From Plantactinospora endophytica (GTDB lineage: Bacteria > Actinomycetota > Actinomycetes > Mycobacteriales > Micromonosporaceae): a stretch of DNA of 64,000 bases. The stretch is taken from contig NZ_BONW01000030.1 in the NCBI RefSeq assembly GCF_016862915.1, forward strand, positions 1 through 64,000. The letters are read 5' to 3'. A model generated the notes under the pieces. That model searched no databases. It was not told the origin of the DNA and saw nothing but the letters and a program-made list of their open reading frames with translations. The position numbers were made by a program, and so were the translations under genes. Position 1 is the stretch's first letter. Each line of letters begins with the position of its first letter. This document shows, in pieces, positions 17,456 through 26,664 of this stretch.

Positions 17456-18529
17456 ATGCGGCCAGTACGCTTCGTCGCCCTCTCCGAGGACGGCCAAGCT
17501 ATGGTGCTCACCGACGAGGTGGGCCGACTTCTCGCGCTGCCGATCGACGAGCGGGTCGCAACCGTCCTGCACAACGAGCCCGGCAGCCCTCCACTGACAG
17601 CGGTCGGTCCCGGCACCGAGCCGGCACCCTCGCTGTCACCCCGGGACATCCAGGCCCGGATCCGTTCCGGCGAGTCGGCCGAGGACGTCGCCCGGATCGC
17701 CGGAGTGCCGGTCGACCGCGTGCTGCGCTACGCCGGCCCGGTGCTCCAGGAGCGGGCGATGCTCGCCCAGCACGCCCGGCGGACCAGGCTGAAGAACGCC
17801 GAGAACCAGTCCCCGCTCGCCGAGATCGTCGACGGCCGGCTCTCCCAGCACGGCATCGACACCGAGAAGATCTCCTGGGACGCCTACCGGCGCGACGACG
17901 GCACCTGGCGGATCATCGCGACCTGGCCCTCCGGCAAGGCCACCGCCCAGGCGATCTGGGATCTCGACAAGGCGCGCCAGTCGGTGACGCCGCACGACGA
18001 CATGGCGCAATACCTCTGCGCCGAGCGTCCCGCGCCGCTGCTCGGCCAGGAGCCCGCTCCGGAGCGCGGCGGACACGCGCTGCCCGGTCCGTCCCGGGTG
18101 GAGCCGGGTCGTGGCGGGCACGGCCTGCCGGCGGCAGCCGCCGACCACGCGCGTCCCGTCCGGGACCCGATCCGGGCCGGCCGCGACGCGCTGCTGGCCG
18201 GGCTCGACCGGCCGCTCGGCTCGACCGCCGGGCGCGGGCTCGACCCGGCCGCGTCGATGGCGTCACCCGACGCACCCCGGCAACGGCCGGTCTCGGGCGG
18301 CGCCGCCGCGCTGCTCGGCGGCGGTCCCGGCTCCGCGTTCGACGACGACGCCGACGCCCCGAAGGAGGTCCCGGCGGTTCCCTCGCTGGCCGTCCTCCGG
18401 CCGCGCCGCGCCGCCACCGGGCCGGGCTCCGGCGAGTCCGGTGACGCTGCGGGCAAGCCGCGCAAGCGCCTGCCGAGTTGGGACGACGTCCTCTTCGGCA
18501 GCGGTCCCGCCGCCCGCGAGTCCTCCTGA
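17456..18529 (+). CDS. sepH: Septation protein SepH
   Basis: A 357-residue actinobacterial cell-division regulator; SepH is known to bind FtsZ and stimulate Z-ring assembly. The N-terminal DUF3071 domain spans about residues 1-170, with the helix-turn-helix core GESAEDVARIAGVPVDRVLRY. A long disordered Ala/Pro/Gly/Arg linker follows. The conserved C-terminal tail motif KRLPSWDDVLFG lies near residue 340. GGAGG precedes the ATG. It has its own transcription unit after the serC terminator. Confidence 0.95.
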   Translation: MRPVRFVALSEDGQAMVLTDEVGRLLALPIDERVATVLHNEPGSPPLTAVGPGTEPAPSLSPRDIQARIRSGESAEDVARIAGVPVDRVLRYAGPVLQERAMLAQHARRTRLKNAENQSPLAEIVDGRLSQHGIDTEKISWDAYRRDDGTWRIIATWPSGKATAQAIWDLDKARQSVTPHDDMAQYLCAERPAPLLGQEPAPERGGHALPGPSRVEPGRGGHGLPAAAADHARPVRDPIRAGRDALLAGLDRPLGSTAGRGLDPAASMASPDAPRQRPVSGGAAALLGGGPGSAFDDDADAPKEVPAVPSLAVLRPRRAATGPGSGESGDAAGKPRKRLPSWDDVLFGSGPAARESS

Positions 18530-18601
18530 CGCCACCGCACGTCCGCCGGTCCGCCCGCCTCATGATCGACATCGGGCGGATCGGCGTGGCAGGGTGAGGA
18601 G

Positions 18602-19588
18602 ATGGAATACACCAATCTCGGCCGGACCGGCCTCTCGGTGAGCAGGCTCTGCCTGGGCACCATGAACTTCGGGCCGGAAACCGACGAAGCGGACAGCTTC
18701 GCCATCATGGACCGGGCACTGGAACACGGAATCAACTTCTTCGACACCGCAAACGTCTACGGGCGCAAGACCGGCGAGGGCGTCACCGAGAGCATCCTCG
18801 GACGCTGGTTCGACCAGGGCGCCGGCCGGCGGGAAAAGGTCGTACTGGCCACCAAGGTCTACGGCCGGATGGGTGACTGGCCCAACGAGCAGGGACTCTC
18901 GGCCCGGCACATCGTCCGGGCCTGCGACGAGTCGCTCCGCCGGATGCGGACCGACTGGATAGACCTCTACCAGATGCACCACATCTCCCGTACCACGCCG
19001 TGGGAGGAGATCTGGCAGGCGATGGAGACCCTGGTCGCCCAGGGCAAGGTGCTCTACGTCGGGTCGTCCAACTTCGCCGGCTGGCACCTGACCCGGGCCC
19101 AGGAGTCCGCGTACCGGCGGAACTTCCTCGGGCTCGTCTCCGAGCAGTGCATCTACAACCTGATGAACCGCTTCGTCGAGTTGGAGGTGCTGCCCGCCGC
19201 CGAGGAGTACGGCCTCGGCGTCATCCCGTGGTCGCCGCTCCAGGGCGGGCTGCTCGGCGGCGCGCTCCGCAAGCTCGCCGAGGGCGGGGCGGCCCGGACC
19301 AGGAACGAGCACGCCAGCAAGCTGCTCGCCGAACACCGGCCGGCGATCGAGGCGTACGAGAAGTTGTGTGCCGAACTCGGCCACGATCCGGCGGACGTCG
19401 CGCTCGGCTGGCTGCTGACCCGACCGGCGGTGACCGCCCCGATCATCGGCCCCCGGACCCTGGCCCAGCTCGACGCGTCGCTCGGCGCGCTGGCCGTCGA
19501 GTTCTCCGCCGACACCCTGGCCCGGCTGGACGAACTCTTTCCGCCGCTCGGCAAGGGCGGCCCCGGCCCGGAGGCATGGGCCTGGTAA
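18602..19588 (+). CDS. Aldo/keto reductase
   Basis: A 328-residue NADPH-dependent TIM-barrel oxidoreductase. The catalytic tetrad is visible: Asp in FFDTANVYG, Tyr in the same stretch, Lys in VLATKVYG and His in DLYQMHHIS. NADPH-binding residues lie in TAPIIGPRTLAQLDASL. It resembles the YajO/YghZ-type group acting on small aldehydes and ketones; the substrate is unknown. GAGGAG precedes the ATG. The last bases including the stop TAA are followed by a diverged second copy. Confidence 0.92.
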   Translation: MEYTNLGRTGLSVSRLCLGTMNFGPETDEADSFAIMDRALEHGINFFDTANVYGRKTGEGVTESILGRWFDQGAGRREKVVLATKVYGRMGDWPNEQGLSARHIVRACDESLRRMRTDWIDLYQMHHISRTTPWEEIWQAMETLVAQGKVLYVGSSNFAGWHLTRAQESAYRRNFLGLVSEQCIYNLMNRFVELEVLPAAEEYGLGVIPWSPLQGGLLGGALRKLAEGGAARTRNEHASKLLAEHRPAIEAYEKLCAELGHDPADVALGWLLTRPAVTAPIIGPRTLAQLDASLGALAVEFSADTLARLDELFPPLGKGGPGPEAWAW

Positions 19589-19630
19589 CCCCTCTCCGGC
19601 GGATGGGTTTGGTAGCCCCCGTTCCGGCGG
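19576..19630 (+). repeat. Gene-end duplication after the aldo/keto reductase
   Basis: A 27-base unit beginning ATGGGCCTGGTAACCCC (19576-19602), which contains the stop TAA, is followed at once by a diverged 28-base copy (19603-19630, beginning ATGGGTTTGGTAGCCCC). About 23 of 28 positions agree, and the copy carries TAG at the stop position. Confidence 0.78.
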
Positions 19631-19638
19631 CCGGACTG

Positions 19639-20310
19639 CTAGAGCGGCCAGGCCGCCAGTCGGTCGTACGTCGGCCGGGGGCCGAGGTGGCTGCGCATCA
19701 GCACCAGTTCGGTCGCCGGCCAGGACGGCCCGAGATAGCCGTCGAGGGTGCGCAGGTCCTCGGCGAGACTTTCCGGGTCCAGCCGGTCGCCGGGTCGGGC
19801 CAGGGTGAGGTGCGGGCGCAGCGGCCGGAAGTCGAACGGCAGCCGGGACCGGCGCAACTCCCGCCGGACCGTCGCCCCCAGCCGGTGCAGGGCGTCGACC
19901 TCGCCGAGCAGCCCCACCCAGAGCACGGTGAACCGGCCCCGGCCGAACCGCCCACCGCCGCCGAGCTGGAGCCGGGGCGCCGTCCGAACATCAGACAGCG
20001 CCCGCTCCGCGTGTTGCCCGGGCTGTTCGGCGGGGGATGCGGCGGTGGTCGCGCGCCGACGTCGGGCGGGCGGATGGTGCCACGCCTCGACGGCCCGGGC
20101 GAGGGTCTCCTCCACTGTGGGCAGCCGGTCGTCCGGTACCTCGCCGAGGAACGCGACGGTCACGTGCAGGGTCGACGGGGCGGCGAGCCGGACGTTGATC
20201 CCGGCGTCGGCCGCCGCACCGATCCGGAGCCGGTTCGTCTGCGCGACGATGTCGTCCAGCGCCTCCGGCGGCGGATAGAGGGCGACGAAGAGCCGCACGT
20301 CAGCGTCCAC
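19639..20310 (-). CDS. thpR: RNA 2',3'-cyclic phosphodiesterase (2'-5' RNA ligase family)
   Basis: A 223-residue member of the two-histidine phosphoesterase superfamily. The two HxT motifs are LHVTVAF near residue 50 and RPHLTLAR near residue 165, as needed for catalysis on 2',3'-cyclic RNA ends. Between them, residues about 78-110 form an Arg/Ala/Pro-rich insert that makes it longer than the usual 180-190 residues. It sits upstream of no obvious partner. The family is clear; the cellular RNA substrate is not. Confidence 0.88.
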   Translation of the reverse strand: MDADVRLFVALYPPPEALDDIVAQTNRLRIGAAADAGINVRLAAPSTLHVTVAFLGEVPDDRLPTVEETLARAVEAWHHPPARRRRATTAASPAEQPGQHAERALSDVRTAPRLQLGGGGRFGRGRFTVLWVGLLGEVDALHRLGATVRRELRRSRLPFDFRPLRPHLTLARPGDRLDPESLAEDLRTLDGYLGPSWPATELVLMRSHLGPRPTYDRLAAWPL

Positions 20311-20376
20311 CGTGCCGTGGTCGACGGGTGACGGGGCCGGCGGGCGGCTGCGGGCGCCGGAGCACCAGCGGGCGGG

Positions 20377-20886
20377 TCAACTGCTGCCCTGGCGCGGCCC
20401 GGCGTGCGGGGACGGCAGGATCAGGCCGGCCGCCTGCAACTCGCCCTCGACGCGTACCCGCTCGATTTCCAGGTCGACGCCGTCGAGATCGCCGAGGTGT
20501 TCCGCCACCCCCAGGCACCGGCTGGCCAGTCGCAGTCGGTCGTCGTACGCCTCCAGCACCGCGTCCTGCCACATCCGGGACCGGCCGGCGACGCTGAGCC
20601 GCTGGTCGCCCAGCCGGCGCAGGTCGGCGGCGATCCGTTCGATCGCCGGATGGTCCACCCGGTCGAGGTCGGCGGGACCGACCTCGTGGGCCGGCGCGTC
20701 CACTTCGAACGCCCGGTCCAGGCGGTTGATCGCCCTCCGGAACCGGCGGCTGTCGCGACGGTCGGCGAACCAGTGAAAGCAGCGGTCGGCCAACTCGTCG
20801 GCGAAGATCAGCGCGGCCACGACCGCCGGCAGGCCGACTACGGCAAGAAGGGCCAGCGGCAGCGCGAAAGCATGCACGATGGCCAC
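20377..20886 (-). CDS. Putative single-span membrane protein, function unknown
   Basis: A 169-residue protein with one N-terminal hydrophobic segment at about residues 5-28 (ALLAVVGLPAVVAALIFADE). The rest is a charged, helical, Arg/Asp/Leu-rich region (FRRAINRLDRAFEVD; ADLRRLGDQRLSVAGRSRMW; LASRCLGVAEHLGD) probably facing the cytoplasm. I recognise no domain. Codon use is normal for the genome. It is encoded about 60 bases from the thpR start on the same strand with no overlap. Confidence 0.7.
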   Translation of the reverse strand: MAIVHAFALPLALLAVVGLPAVVAALIFADELADRCFHWFADRRDSRRFRRAINRLDRAFEVDAPAHEVGPADLDRVDHPAIERIAADLRRLGDQRLSVAGRSRMWQDAVLEAYDDRLRLASRCLGVAEHLGDLDGVDLEIERVRVEGELQAAGLILPSPHAGPRQGSS

Positions 20887-20946
20887 ATCGTCCGACGTTA
20901 ACCGCCGGTAACCCGCCCCGCCACCGGTTTTGCAATCACCGAATAT

Positions 20947-21798
20947 TCACCGGGTGGCCGCAGCGAGTACCAGCCGCAGCCGGTCGACCGCCGCCCGGTC
21001 GCCGGACCAGTCGACCGCGTCGTCGGCGGAGCGCCGCCACAGCCAGAGCAGCACCCGCTCCGGGGTCGCGCTGACGGTGGCCGCCGCTCCGCCCTCGGAC
21101 GCGTCGTCGGTGGTCCCACCACCCGGCGGGACCGGGCCGGCTGCCGGCGGTGGCCCGCCGTTCTCCCTCGACGCCGACGTCCCGGCGCGGGCGACTCCGC
21201 CCCGGTCGGCGGCGACCGTCGCACCCGGCGGCCCGAGCCGGACCAGCCAGCTCGCCGGCCCGGCGTTGACCACGACCTGTACGGCGGTGTCCGGCAGCAC
21301 CTCGGCGAACTCCTCGGGCCACCGCCGGCTGCCGTAGCCCAGGAAGATCCGGAGGATCTCGTCGATGCCGTCGGCGGCCAGGTCGGCCGGGATCTCCGCC
21401 ACCGGTTGGGCGGTCGCCAACTCCGCGTCGACCCGGTGCACTACCGTCTCCTGCGCCATCCGGCGGAGCCAGAAACCGACGGTCTGGTCCGGGTCGTACC
21501 AGGTGGGGGCGAGCGCGGCCGGGTCGCGGCCGTCGAACTCGCCGCGCAGCGCGAGGTAGGCGCGATCGAGCAGGGCGAGCGGCTCCGTTCCGGACAGGTC
21601 CGGTGGCCACGCGGTGGGCATCCGCCCGGTCCGCATGCACTCGACCTTGTGCAGGTAGACCAGGGCGACGTGTCGGACCAGGTCGGCGACGGTCCAGTCC
21701 GGACAGCTCGGCACGGCGGCGGTGAGGTCGGCGGAGGCCACCTGCCGCAGCCGGGCCTGGTCGGCGGCCAGGCACTCCAGGAGTCGCACACGCAGCAT
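20947..21798 (-). CDS. Maleylpyruvate isomerase family mycothiol-dependent enzyme (DinB-like)
   Basis: A 283-residue protein of the DinB/MDMPI fold. The N-terminal four-helix metal-binding domain has the expected His-Glu-His-type ligands in CPDWTVADLVRHVALVYLHK and AQETVVHRVDAE. The C-terminal domain from about residue 170 (QVVVNAGPASWLVRLGPP; LLWLWRRSADDAVDWSGDR) matches the MDMPI C-terminal type. Residues about 203-245 are a low-complexity Gly/Pro/Ala insert. Members use mycothiol or act on small-molecule adducts; no substrate can be assigned. Confidence 0.87.
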   Translation of the reverse strand: MLRVRLLECLAADQARLRQVASADLTAAVPSCPDWTVADLVRHVALVYLHKVECMRTGRMPTAWPPDLSGTEPLALLDRAYLALRGEFDGRDPAALAPTWYDPDQTVGFWLRRMAQETVVHRVDAELATAQPVAEIPADLAADGIDEILRIFLGYGSRRWPEEFAEVLPDTAVQVVVNAGPASWLVRLGPPGATVAADRGGVARAGTSASRENGGPPPAAGPVPPGGGTTDDASEGGAAATVSATPERVLLWLWRRSADDAVDWSGDRAAVDRLRLVLAAATR

Positions 21799-21912
21799 GA
21801 GGTCAGCTAACCAGAGGGGTCCGACTGCCGCAGGTCGCCGAGCCGGCCGCCGCCGGGTGGCGGACGCCGACGCCAGCCCGCCAGGTACGGAAGGCGCCCG
21901 GCCGGCGCTACG

Positions 21913-23232
21913 TCACATGTCGGCCGGGTGCACCACGTAGAACCGGGGCATCGGGAGGATGCGCAGCCGAAGCCGGGTACCGGTGCGGTGCAGTTGCCAG
22001 ATCAGCGCCGTACCGGCGGTGGCCAGTGAGATCAGTCCACCGATCCAGATGCTCGCCCCGGCACCGAAACGCTCGGCGATCCACCCGATGATCGGCGCAC
22101 CGACCGGGTTGCTGCCGAGGAACACCAACACCCAGAGCGCCATCACCCGGCCCCGGAACGCCGCGTCGACACCGAGCTGCACCCGCTGGTTGGACGCCTG
22201 GGCGAAGAAGACCATGAAGAACCCGGTCAGCGGCAGCAGCAGCACGACCAGCCAGTACGTCGGAGCGAGCCCGACCAGGGTGCCGCAGACGCCGGTGGCC
22301 ACGGCGGCGCCCAACACCGTCCAGACCGACGGCCGGCTGCGCCGGCCGCTGCCGGCCAGTGCCCCGGCCAGCGCGCCCACCGCGAGTGCGGTGGTGAACA
22401 GGCCGAACGAGGCCGCCCCGGTGTTGAAGGTGGTCTTGGCCAGTGCCGAGAGGGTGAGCTGGAAGTTGAACAGGGCCAGCCCCATCACCGACATCAGCAC
22501 CATCGGCAGTATCAGGTCGGAGCGGCGGGCGACGTACCGGAGGCCGTCGATGACCCGGGCGGAGCCCCGCTCGGCGAGCGGCGGCAGTTCCTCGCGGTGC
22601 AGTTCGGCCGGGCGCATCAGCACCACGAAGATCACCGGAGCGACCGAGCAGAGCGCGCTGAACACGAAGACCGGGCCGACGTCGAAGAGGGCGATCGAGA
22701 CGCCGGCCACCGCCGGGCCGATGATCCGGGCGGAGTTGAAGGTGGCGGCGGAGAGCGCGAGCGCGTTGGGCAGCAGCGGGGTGCCGACGAGTTCGGAGAC
22801 GAAGGACTGGCGTACCGGGGTCTCGACGGCGTTCGCCACCCCGAGCAGTCCGGCGAAGACGAAGACGTGCCACAACTGCACGATGCCGGTGATCACCAGC
22901 ACGCTCATCCCGAGCGCCAGGACGCTCCAGGTGCAGTTGGCGACGAAGAGCAGTACGCGTTTGTCGTACCGGTCGGCGAGGCGGCCGGAGAGCAGGGTGA
23001 GCAGGAGCACCGGGGTGAACTGCAACGCGATGACCACACCGAGCGCGGAGGCCGAGTTGTCCGATAGATCGAGGACGAGCCAGTCCTGCGTGGTGAACAT
23101 CATCCACACACCGATCAGCTTGATGAGCTGGCCGGTGGCGAAGAGCCGGTAGTTGCGAACCGTCAGGGACTGGAAGGTGGTGCTCAGCTTTGCCCGCACT
23201 CGGGGTGCGCCTCCTCGGGTCGTACGCGTCAT
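21913..23232 (-). CDS. MFS transporter, EntS-like
   Basis: A 439-residue major facilitator protein with about 12 helices. The loop GRLADRYDKRVLLFVAN after helix 2 is the motif A equivalent. The N-terminus LTVRNYRLFATGQLIKLIGVW is typical of the EntS/YbdA-like exporters. ATG 23232 has GGAGG at ideal spacing. It lies about 70 bases downstream of a MarR-family gene on the same strand, so it is probably the drug or metabolite exporter controlled by that regulator. Confidence 0.9.
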   Translation of the reverse strand: MTRTTRGGAPRVRAKLSTTFQSLTVRNYRLFATGQLIKLIGVWMMFTTQDWLVLDLSDNSASALGVVIALQFTPVLLLTLLSGRLADRYDKRVLLFVANCTWSVLALGMSVLVITGIVQLWHVFVFAGLLGVANAVETPVRQSFVSELVGTPLLPNALALSAATFNSARIIGPAVAGVSIALFDVGPVFVFSALCSVAPVIFVVLMRPAELHREELPPLAERGSARVIDGLRYVARRSDLILPMVLMSVMGLALFNFQLTLSALAKTTFNTGAASFGLFTTALAVGALAGALAGSGRRSRPSVWTVLGAAVATGVCGTLVGLAPTYWLVVLLLPLTGFFMVFFAQASNQRVQLGVDAAFRGRVMALWVLVFLGSNPVGAPIIGWIAERFGAGASIWIGGLISLATAGTALIWQLHRTGTRLRLRILPMPRFYVVHPADM

Positions 23233-23303
23233 CCCGACCTCCGGCCTCGGCATTGCGGCCGGAAGGTCCTAGCGGACGAAGCGGACCCGGTCCTCTGCGG
23301 CGG

Positions 23304-23735
23304 TCAGTCGCGCGCCACCTTCTGCAGGATCTCGGCGGCGCGCTGGAGCGCGTCGCGGTCCTCCGGGGTCAACTCGGCGAGCCGGCCGGCCAGCCACTCG
23401 TTGCGGGCCCGGTCGAACTGGGCGAGCATCGCGCGGCCGGTGTCGGTGGTCGACAGGATGACCTGCCGACCGTCGGTCGGATGGGGGGTGCGCTGCACGA
23501 GGCCGCGCTCCTCCAACTTCGCGACGATCTTGGTCATCGTCGGCGGCTGTACCCGTTCGGTGTCGGCCAGCTCGCGAGGTGTCAGCGCGCCGGCCAGCTC
23601 CAGGCTGGTCAACGCGGAGAGTTGGGTCCCCGTGAGGTCGCCGACCGGCCGGGTCTGCCGTACCCGTCGGTTGAGTCGGGTGATCGCGTCGCGCAGCAAC
23701 GTCGCAAGCTGCGCCGGTGGCATGCGCTTCGCCAT
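23304..23735 (-). CDS. MarR family transcriptional regulator
   Basis: A 143-residue winged-helix regulator. The recognition region is LTPRELADTERVQPPTMTKIVA and the wing ERGLVQRTPHPTDGRQVILS, with dimerisation helices at both ends. ATG 23735 follows GGAG at nine bases; GTG 23753 is an alternative. Upstream lies a perfect 9-base inverted repeat (23757-23765/23778-23786) across the likely promoter, fitting autoregulation. The MFS gene follows directly, as usual for MarR-controlled efflux. The inducing compound is unknown. Confidence 0.92.
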   Translation of the reverse strand: MAKRMPPAQLATLLRDAITRLNRRVRQTRPVGDLTGTQLSALTSLELAGALTPRELADTERVQPPTMTKIVAKLEERGLVQRTPHPTDGRQVILSTTDTGRAMLAQFDRARNEWLAGRLAELTPEDRDALQRAAEILQKVARD

Positions 23736-23756
23736 CACCGTCCACTCCGTCACGAT

Positions 23757-23786
23757 CGTTAGCCTAACTAATAAGCCAGGCTAACG
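23757..23786. promoter_or_regulatory. Inverted repeat at the MarR promoter (operator)
   Basis: Perfect arms CGTTAGCCT (23757-23765) and AGGCTAACG (23778-23786) separated by 12 bases lie immediately upstream of the MarR gene. The spacer is AT-rich for this genome (AACTAATAAGCC) and could hold the -10 region. Size and place fit a MarR dimer site. Confidence 0.8.
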
Positions 23787-23839
23787 ACCACCGATTATGA
23801 CCACTGTCACCGAGACCCGGCGCCGTACTGTTCCACAGG

Positions 23840-25309
23840 CTAGAACAGCACGGTCTCGATCGGGCCGCGCAGGAAGTAGAGCACGAAGAGCGCGGCCACC
23901 CCGTAGAGGAGCGGATGCACCTCCCGGGCCTTGCCCCGGGCCACCTTGACCAGCACGTAGCTGATCACCCCGGCCCCGATGCCGTTTGAGATCGAGTAGG
24001 TGAACGGCATCAACACGATGGTCAGGAACGCCGGGATCGCGATCTCGTAGTCGTTCCAGTCGATGGTCTTCACCGCGGTCATCATCAGGAACCCGACGAT
24101 CACCAGCGCCACCGAGGCCGCCTCGAACGGCACCACCACGACCAGCGGGGCCAGGAACATCGCCAGCAGGAACAACCCGCCGGTGACCAGGTTGGCCGCG
24201 CCGGTCCGGGCACCCTCCGCGACCCCGGCGGCACTCTCGATGTACGACGTGTTGCTCGACGTGCTCGCCGCACCGCCGGCCGCCGCCGCGATCGAGTCCA
24301 CCAGCAGGATCTCCCGGGTACGCGGCGGCATCTTCTCCTCGTCGAGCAGCCCGCCCTCCTGGCCGACCGCCACCATCGTGCCCATGGTGTCGAAGAAGTC
24401 CGTGATCAGCAGCGTGAAGACGAACATGATCGCCACCAGCACACCGGCCCGCTGCCAGGAGCCGAGCAGGTCGAACTGGCCGAGCAGGGAGAGGTCGGGA
24501 GTGTCCGCCACCCGGTCCGGCAACGCCGGCACGTTCAGCGACCAGCCGGCCGGATTCGGCTTGCCGTCCACCACCGACGGGCCGACCTTGGCGATCGCCT
24601 CCACCACGATCGCCAGCACGGTCGAGGCGAGGATGCCGATCAGGATCGCGCCCCTGACCCGGCGTACCACCAGGACCAGCGTGACCAGCAGCCCGAGTAC
24701 GAAGACCAGGGCCGGCCAGGTGACCAGCTTGCCGCCGATGCCCAGCCCGACCGGCACGGTGGTGTTGGCGACGTCCGGGATCCGCCGCACGAACCCGGCG
24801 TCGACCAGCCCGATGATCGTCAGGAACAGCCCGATGCCCACCCCGATCGCGGTCTTCAACTGGGTCGGCACCGCCCGGAACACGGCGGTACGCAGCCCGG
24901 TCAGCACCAGCACCGCGATGATCACGCCCTCGATCACCACCAGGCCCATCGCGTCGGCCCAGGTCATCTGCGGCGCGATCTCGAACGCCACCAGCGCGTT
25001 GACGCCGAGTCCGGCGGCCAGCGCCAGCGGGAACCGGCCGACGACGCCCATCAGGATCGTCATCACCCCGGCGACCAGGGCGGTCGCCGCAGCCAGCGCC
25101 GGGATGGCCAGCCGGGCGCCGTCACCGTCGACGGCGTTGCCCAGGATGAGCGGGTTGAGCACCACGATGTAGGCCATCGTGAAGAAGGTGGCGAGGCCGC
25201 CGCGCACCTCCCGGCCCAGCGTCGAGCCGCGCGCCGTGATCTCGAAGTACCGGTCGAAGGCGTTACCGGCGTCGGATCGGCCCGCCGGCTTTGTCGGGGC
25301 GTTGTCCAT
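23840..25309 (-). CDS. NCS2 family nucleobase permease (purine type)
   Basis: A 489-residue NCS2 transporter with about 13 helices, of the AzgA-like branch that takes up adenine, guanine or hypoxanthine by proton symport. Visible marks are GGLATFFTMAYIVVLNPLIL near residue 45, LGVNALVAFEIAPQMTWADA, FFDTMGTMVAVG and SNTSYIESAAGVAEGARTG. ATG 25309 has AGGA at good spacing. The DUF2530 gene is divergent with about 130 bases between, an arrangement I recall as common in actinobacteria. Confidence 0.93.
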   Translation of the reverse strand: MDNAPTKPAGRSDAGNAFDRYFEITARGSTLGREVRGGLATFFTMAYIVVLNPLILGNAVDGDGARLAIPALAAATALVAGVMTILMGVVGRFPLALAAGLGVNALVAFEIAPQMTWADAMGLVVIEGVIIAVLVLTGLRTAVFRAVPTQLKTAIGVGIGLFLTIIGLVDAGFVRRIPDVANTTVPVGLGIGGKLVTWPALVFVLGLLVTLVLVVRRVRGAILIGILASTVLAIVVEAIAKVGPSVVDGKPNPAGWSLNVPALPDRVADTPDLSLLGQFDLLGSWQRAGVLVAIMFVFTLLITDFFDTMGTMVAVGQEGGLLDEEKMPPRTREILLVDSIAAAAGGAASTSSNTSYIESAAGVAEGARTGAANLVTGGLFLLAMFLAPLVVVVPFEAASVALVIVGFLMMTAVKTIDWNDYEIAIPAFLTIVLMPFTYSISNGIGAGVISYVLVKVARGKAREVHPLLYGVAALFVLYFLRGPIETVLF

Positions 25310-25375
25310 CAGGTCCTCGCGAGGGGTGTACGAGCGTGCTCGGGGCATCGTTGATCGGGGCATCGTCCCAGATCA

Positions 25376-25406
25376 CCGGTTACCGGCAAAGACCTTCCCG
25401 GTTACC
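25376..25406. promoter_or_regulatory. Two direct copies of CCGGTTACC between the permease and DUF2530 genes
   Basis: CCGGTTACC occurs at 25376-25384 and 25398-25406, 22 bases apart, about two helical turns. Both lie in the short divergent promoter region. This spacing fits cooperative binding by one protein on one face of the DNA. The regulator is unknown. Confidence 0.35.
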
Positions 25407-25438
25407 AACCATTACCAGCCCGGCCGTACGCTGGAACG

Positions 25439-25687
25439 ATGTCGGAGGAGGAGCCGCGGATCGAGCCGCTCGACCCGCCGATGGTCCCGTTCGCCGTCGC
25501 CGGGATCGTGGTCTGGGCGGTCGTCGGGCTGGTGCTGTTGATCTTCTTCCGGGACTGGCTCGCGGCACACGACCGCGAACACTGGCTCTGGACCTGCCTG
25601 GCCGGCTTCCTCGTCGGATTTCCGGGGCTGGCCGTGATGCTCCGACACGACGCCAACCGCCGCCGCCGTCGCGCCGGTACCCGCTGA
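25439..25687 (+). CDS. DUF2530 domain-containing membrane protein
   Basis: An 82-residue protein with two membrane helices at about residues 17-37 and 49-66, ending in a basic tail (RHDANRRRRRAGTR). The first residues EEEPRIEPLDPPMVPF and the stretch EHWLWTCLAGFLVGFPGL match DUF2530 as I know it. Function not known. The gene lies between a divergent nucleobase permease and a convergent DUF3027 gene. Confidence 0.88.
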   Translation: MSEEEPRIEPLDPPMVPFAVAGIVVWAVVGLVLLIFFRDWLAAHDREHWLWTCLAGFLVGFPGLAVMLRHDANRRRRRAGTR

Positions 25688-25724
25688 ACACGCCCGCCCC
25701 GACGCCCGCCAGGGCGACCCCCGG

Positions 25725-26546
25725 TCAGCCGTGCCCGTACGGCTCCGGCGGCTCGGCGGCCTCGACCGAGCCGGGTGCCCGGCTGACCGCGACCGCCTCG
25801 ACCTCGCTGTCGTCGTAGATCGTCGGCAGCTCGTCGACCGGCGTCTCGGCCGACTCGACAAGCGTCTCGGAATGCGCGCCGCAGCCGTGGTCGGCGCTGA
25901 CCGCCCGGCCGTCGTCGGGGGCGAAGAAGTTTCCGCAGACCCCGAAGGACTGGCGCAGCGCACCGGCCAGCGGGAGATAGAAGCCACAGGTGCCGCAGCG
26001 GGCGCTCCGGGGCGCGGCGACCGCGATCGGCGCGCTGGGCCCGTGGTCACCGTCATACCAGCGCTGGGCGGTCTCGATCCGGCCCTCCCGGGACATCACC
26101 CGGGACCGCCCGAGGCCCAGCTCCCAGGCCGTCTCCTCCACCGCGGGATCGTCGGAGAGCAGGTAGCCGGGGGCGAGCCGCTCGTCGTCCGCCGGGGTCG
26201 GCAGCAGGTCGCCGACCCCGAGGTCACCCGGCTGGAGACGCTCCTGCCAGGGCAGCCAGCTCGGCGCCAGCAGGGCGTCCGGACCGGGCAGCAGGAAGGT
26301 CTCGCAGACCGTGACGTGCCGGCTGCGCGGCACCCGGGTCACCGTGACCGCCCACCGCCAGCCCTGGTAGCCGGCGAGCCGACACTCGAAGAGATGCGTC
26401 ACGAGCCGGTCGCCCTCGGCGATCGCCCCCTGGTGGTCACCGACGTCGGCCGGGTCGACCTCGGTGATGCCGTCCCGCGCCACGTCGACGGCGTTGGCGC
26501 AGACCTGGTCGAGACGGGCCGCGCGCGCCGTGGTGCTCCTGGTCAC
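25725..26546 (-). CDS. DUF3027 domain-containing protein with a zinc-ribbon-like motif
   Basis: A 273-residue cytoplasmic protein. The N-terminal part (GYQGWRWAVTVTRVPRSRHV; ALLAPSWLPWQERLQPGDLG) and the C-terminal cysteine region match DUF3027. The cysteines are arranged as CGTC, then FGVCGNFF, then HGCGAHSE, probably a metal site. An acidic tail follows. Function is not established. It is conserved in actinobacteria near cold-shock and helicase genes, which also occur further right in this window. Confidence 0.87.
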   Translation of the reverse strand: MTRSTTARAARLDQVCANAVDVARDGITEVDPADVGDHQGAIAEGDRLVTHLFECRLAGYQGWRWAVTVTRVPRSRHVTVCETFLLPGPDALLAPSWLPWQERLQPGDLGVGDLLPTPADDERLAPGYLLSDDPAVEETAWELGLGRSRVMSREGRIETAQRWYDGDHGPSAPIAVAAPRSARCGTCGFYLPLAGALRQSFGVCGNFFAPDDGRAVSADHGCGAHSETLVESAETPVDELPTIYDDSEVEAVAVSRAPGSVEAAEPPEPYGHG

Positions 26547-26664
26547 TCACCCATTCTTGCCTATCCTTGACGACGGGTCGGCGGCACTCCCCGGCACAGG
26601 CCACCACAGAGATATCTCGGCACAGATCCGACGGTCGTCGACCGGATGGGCGAGGATGATGCTC

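Noticed and set aside
23757-23790. Possible iron box at the MarR promoter (GTTAGGCTAAC on the minus strand)
   Set aside because: Only about 12 of 19 positions fit the iron-box consensus, and the perfect 9-base inverted repeat with a 12-base spacer is better explained as the MarR operator.
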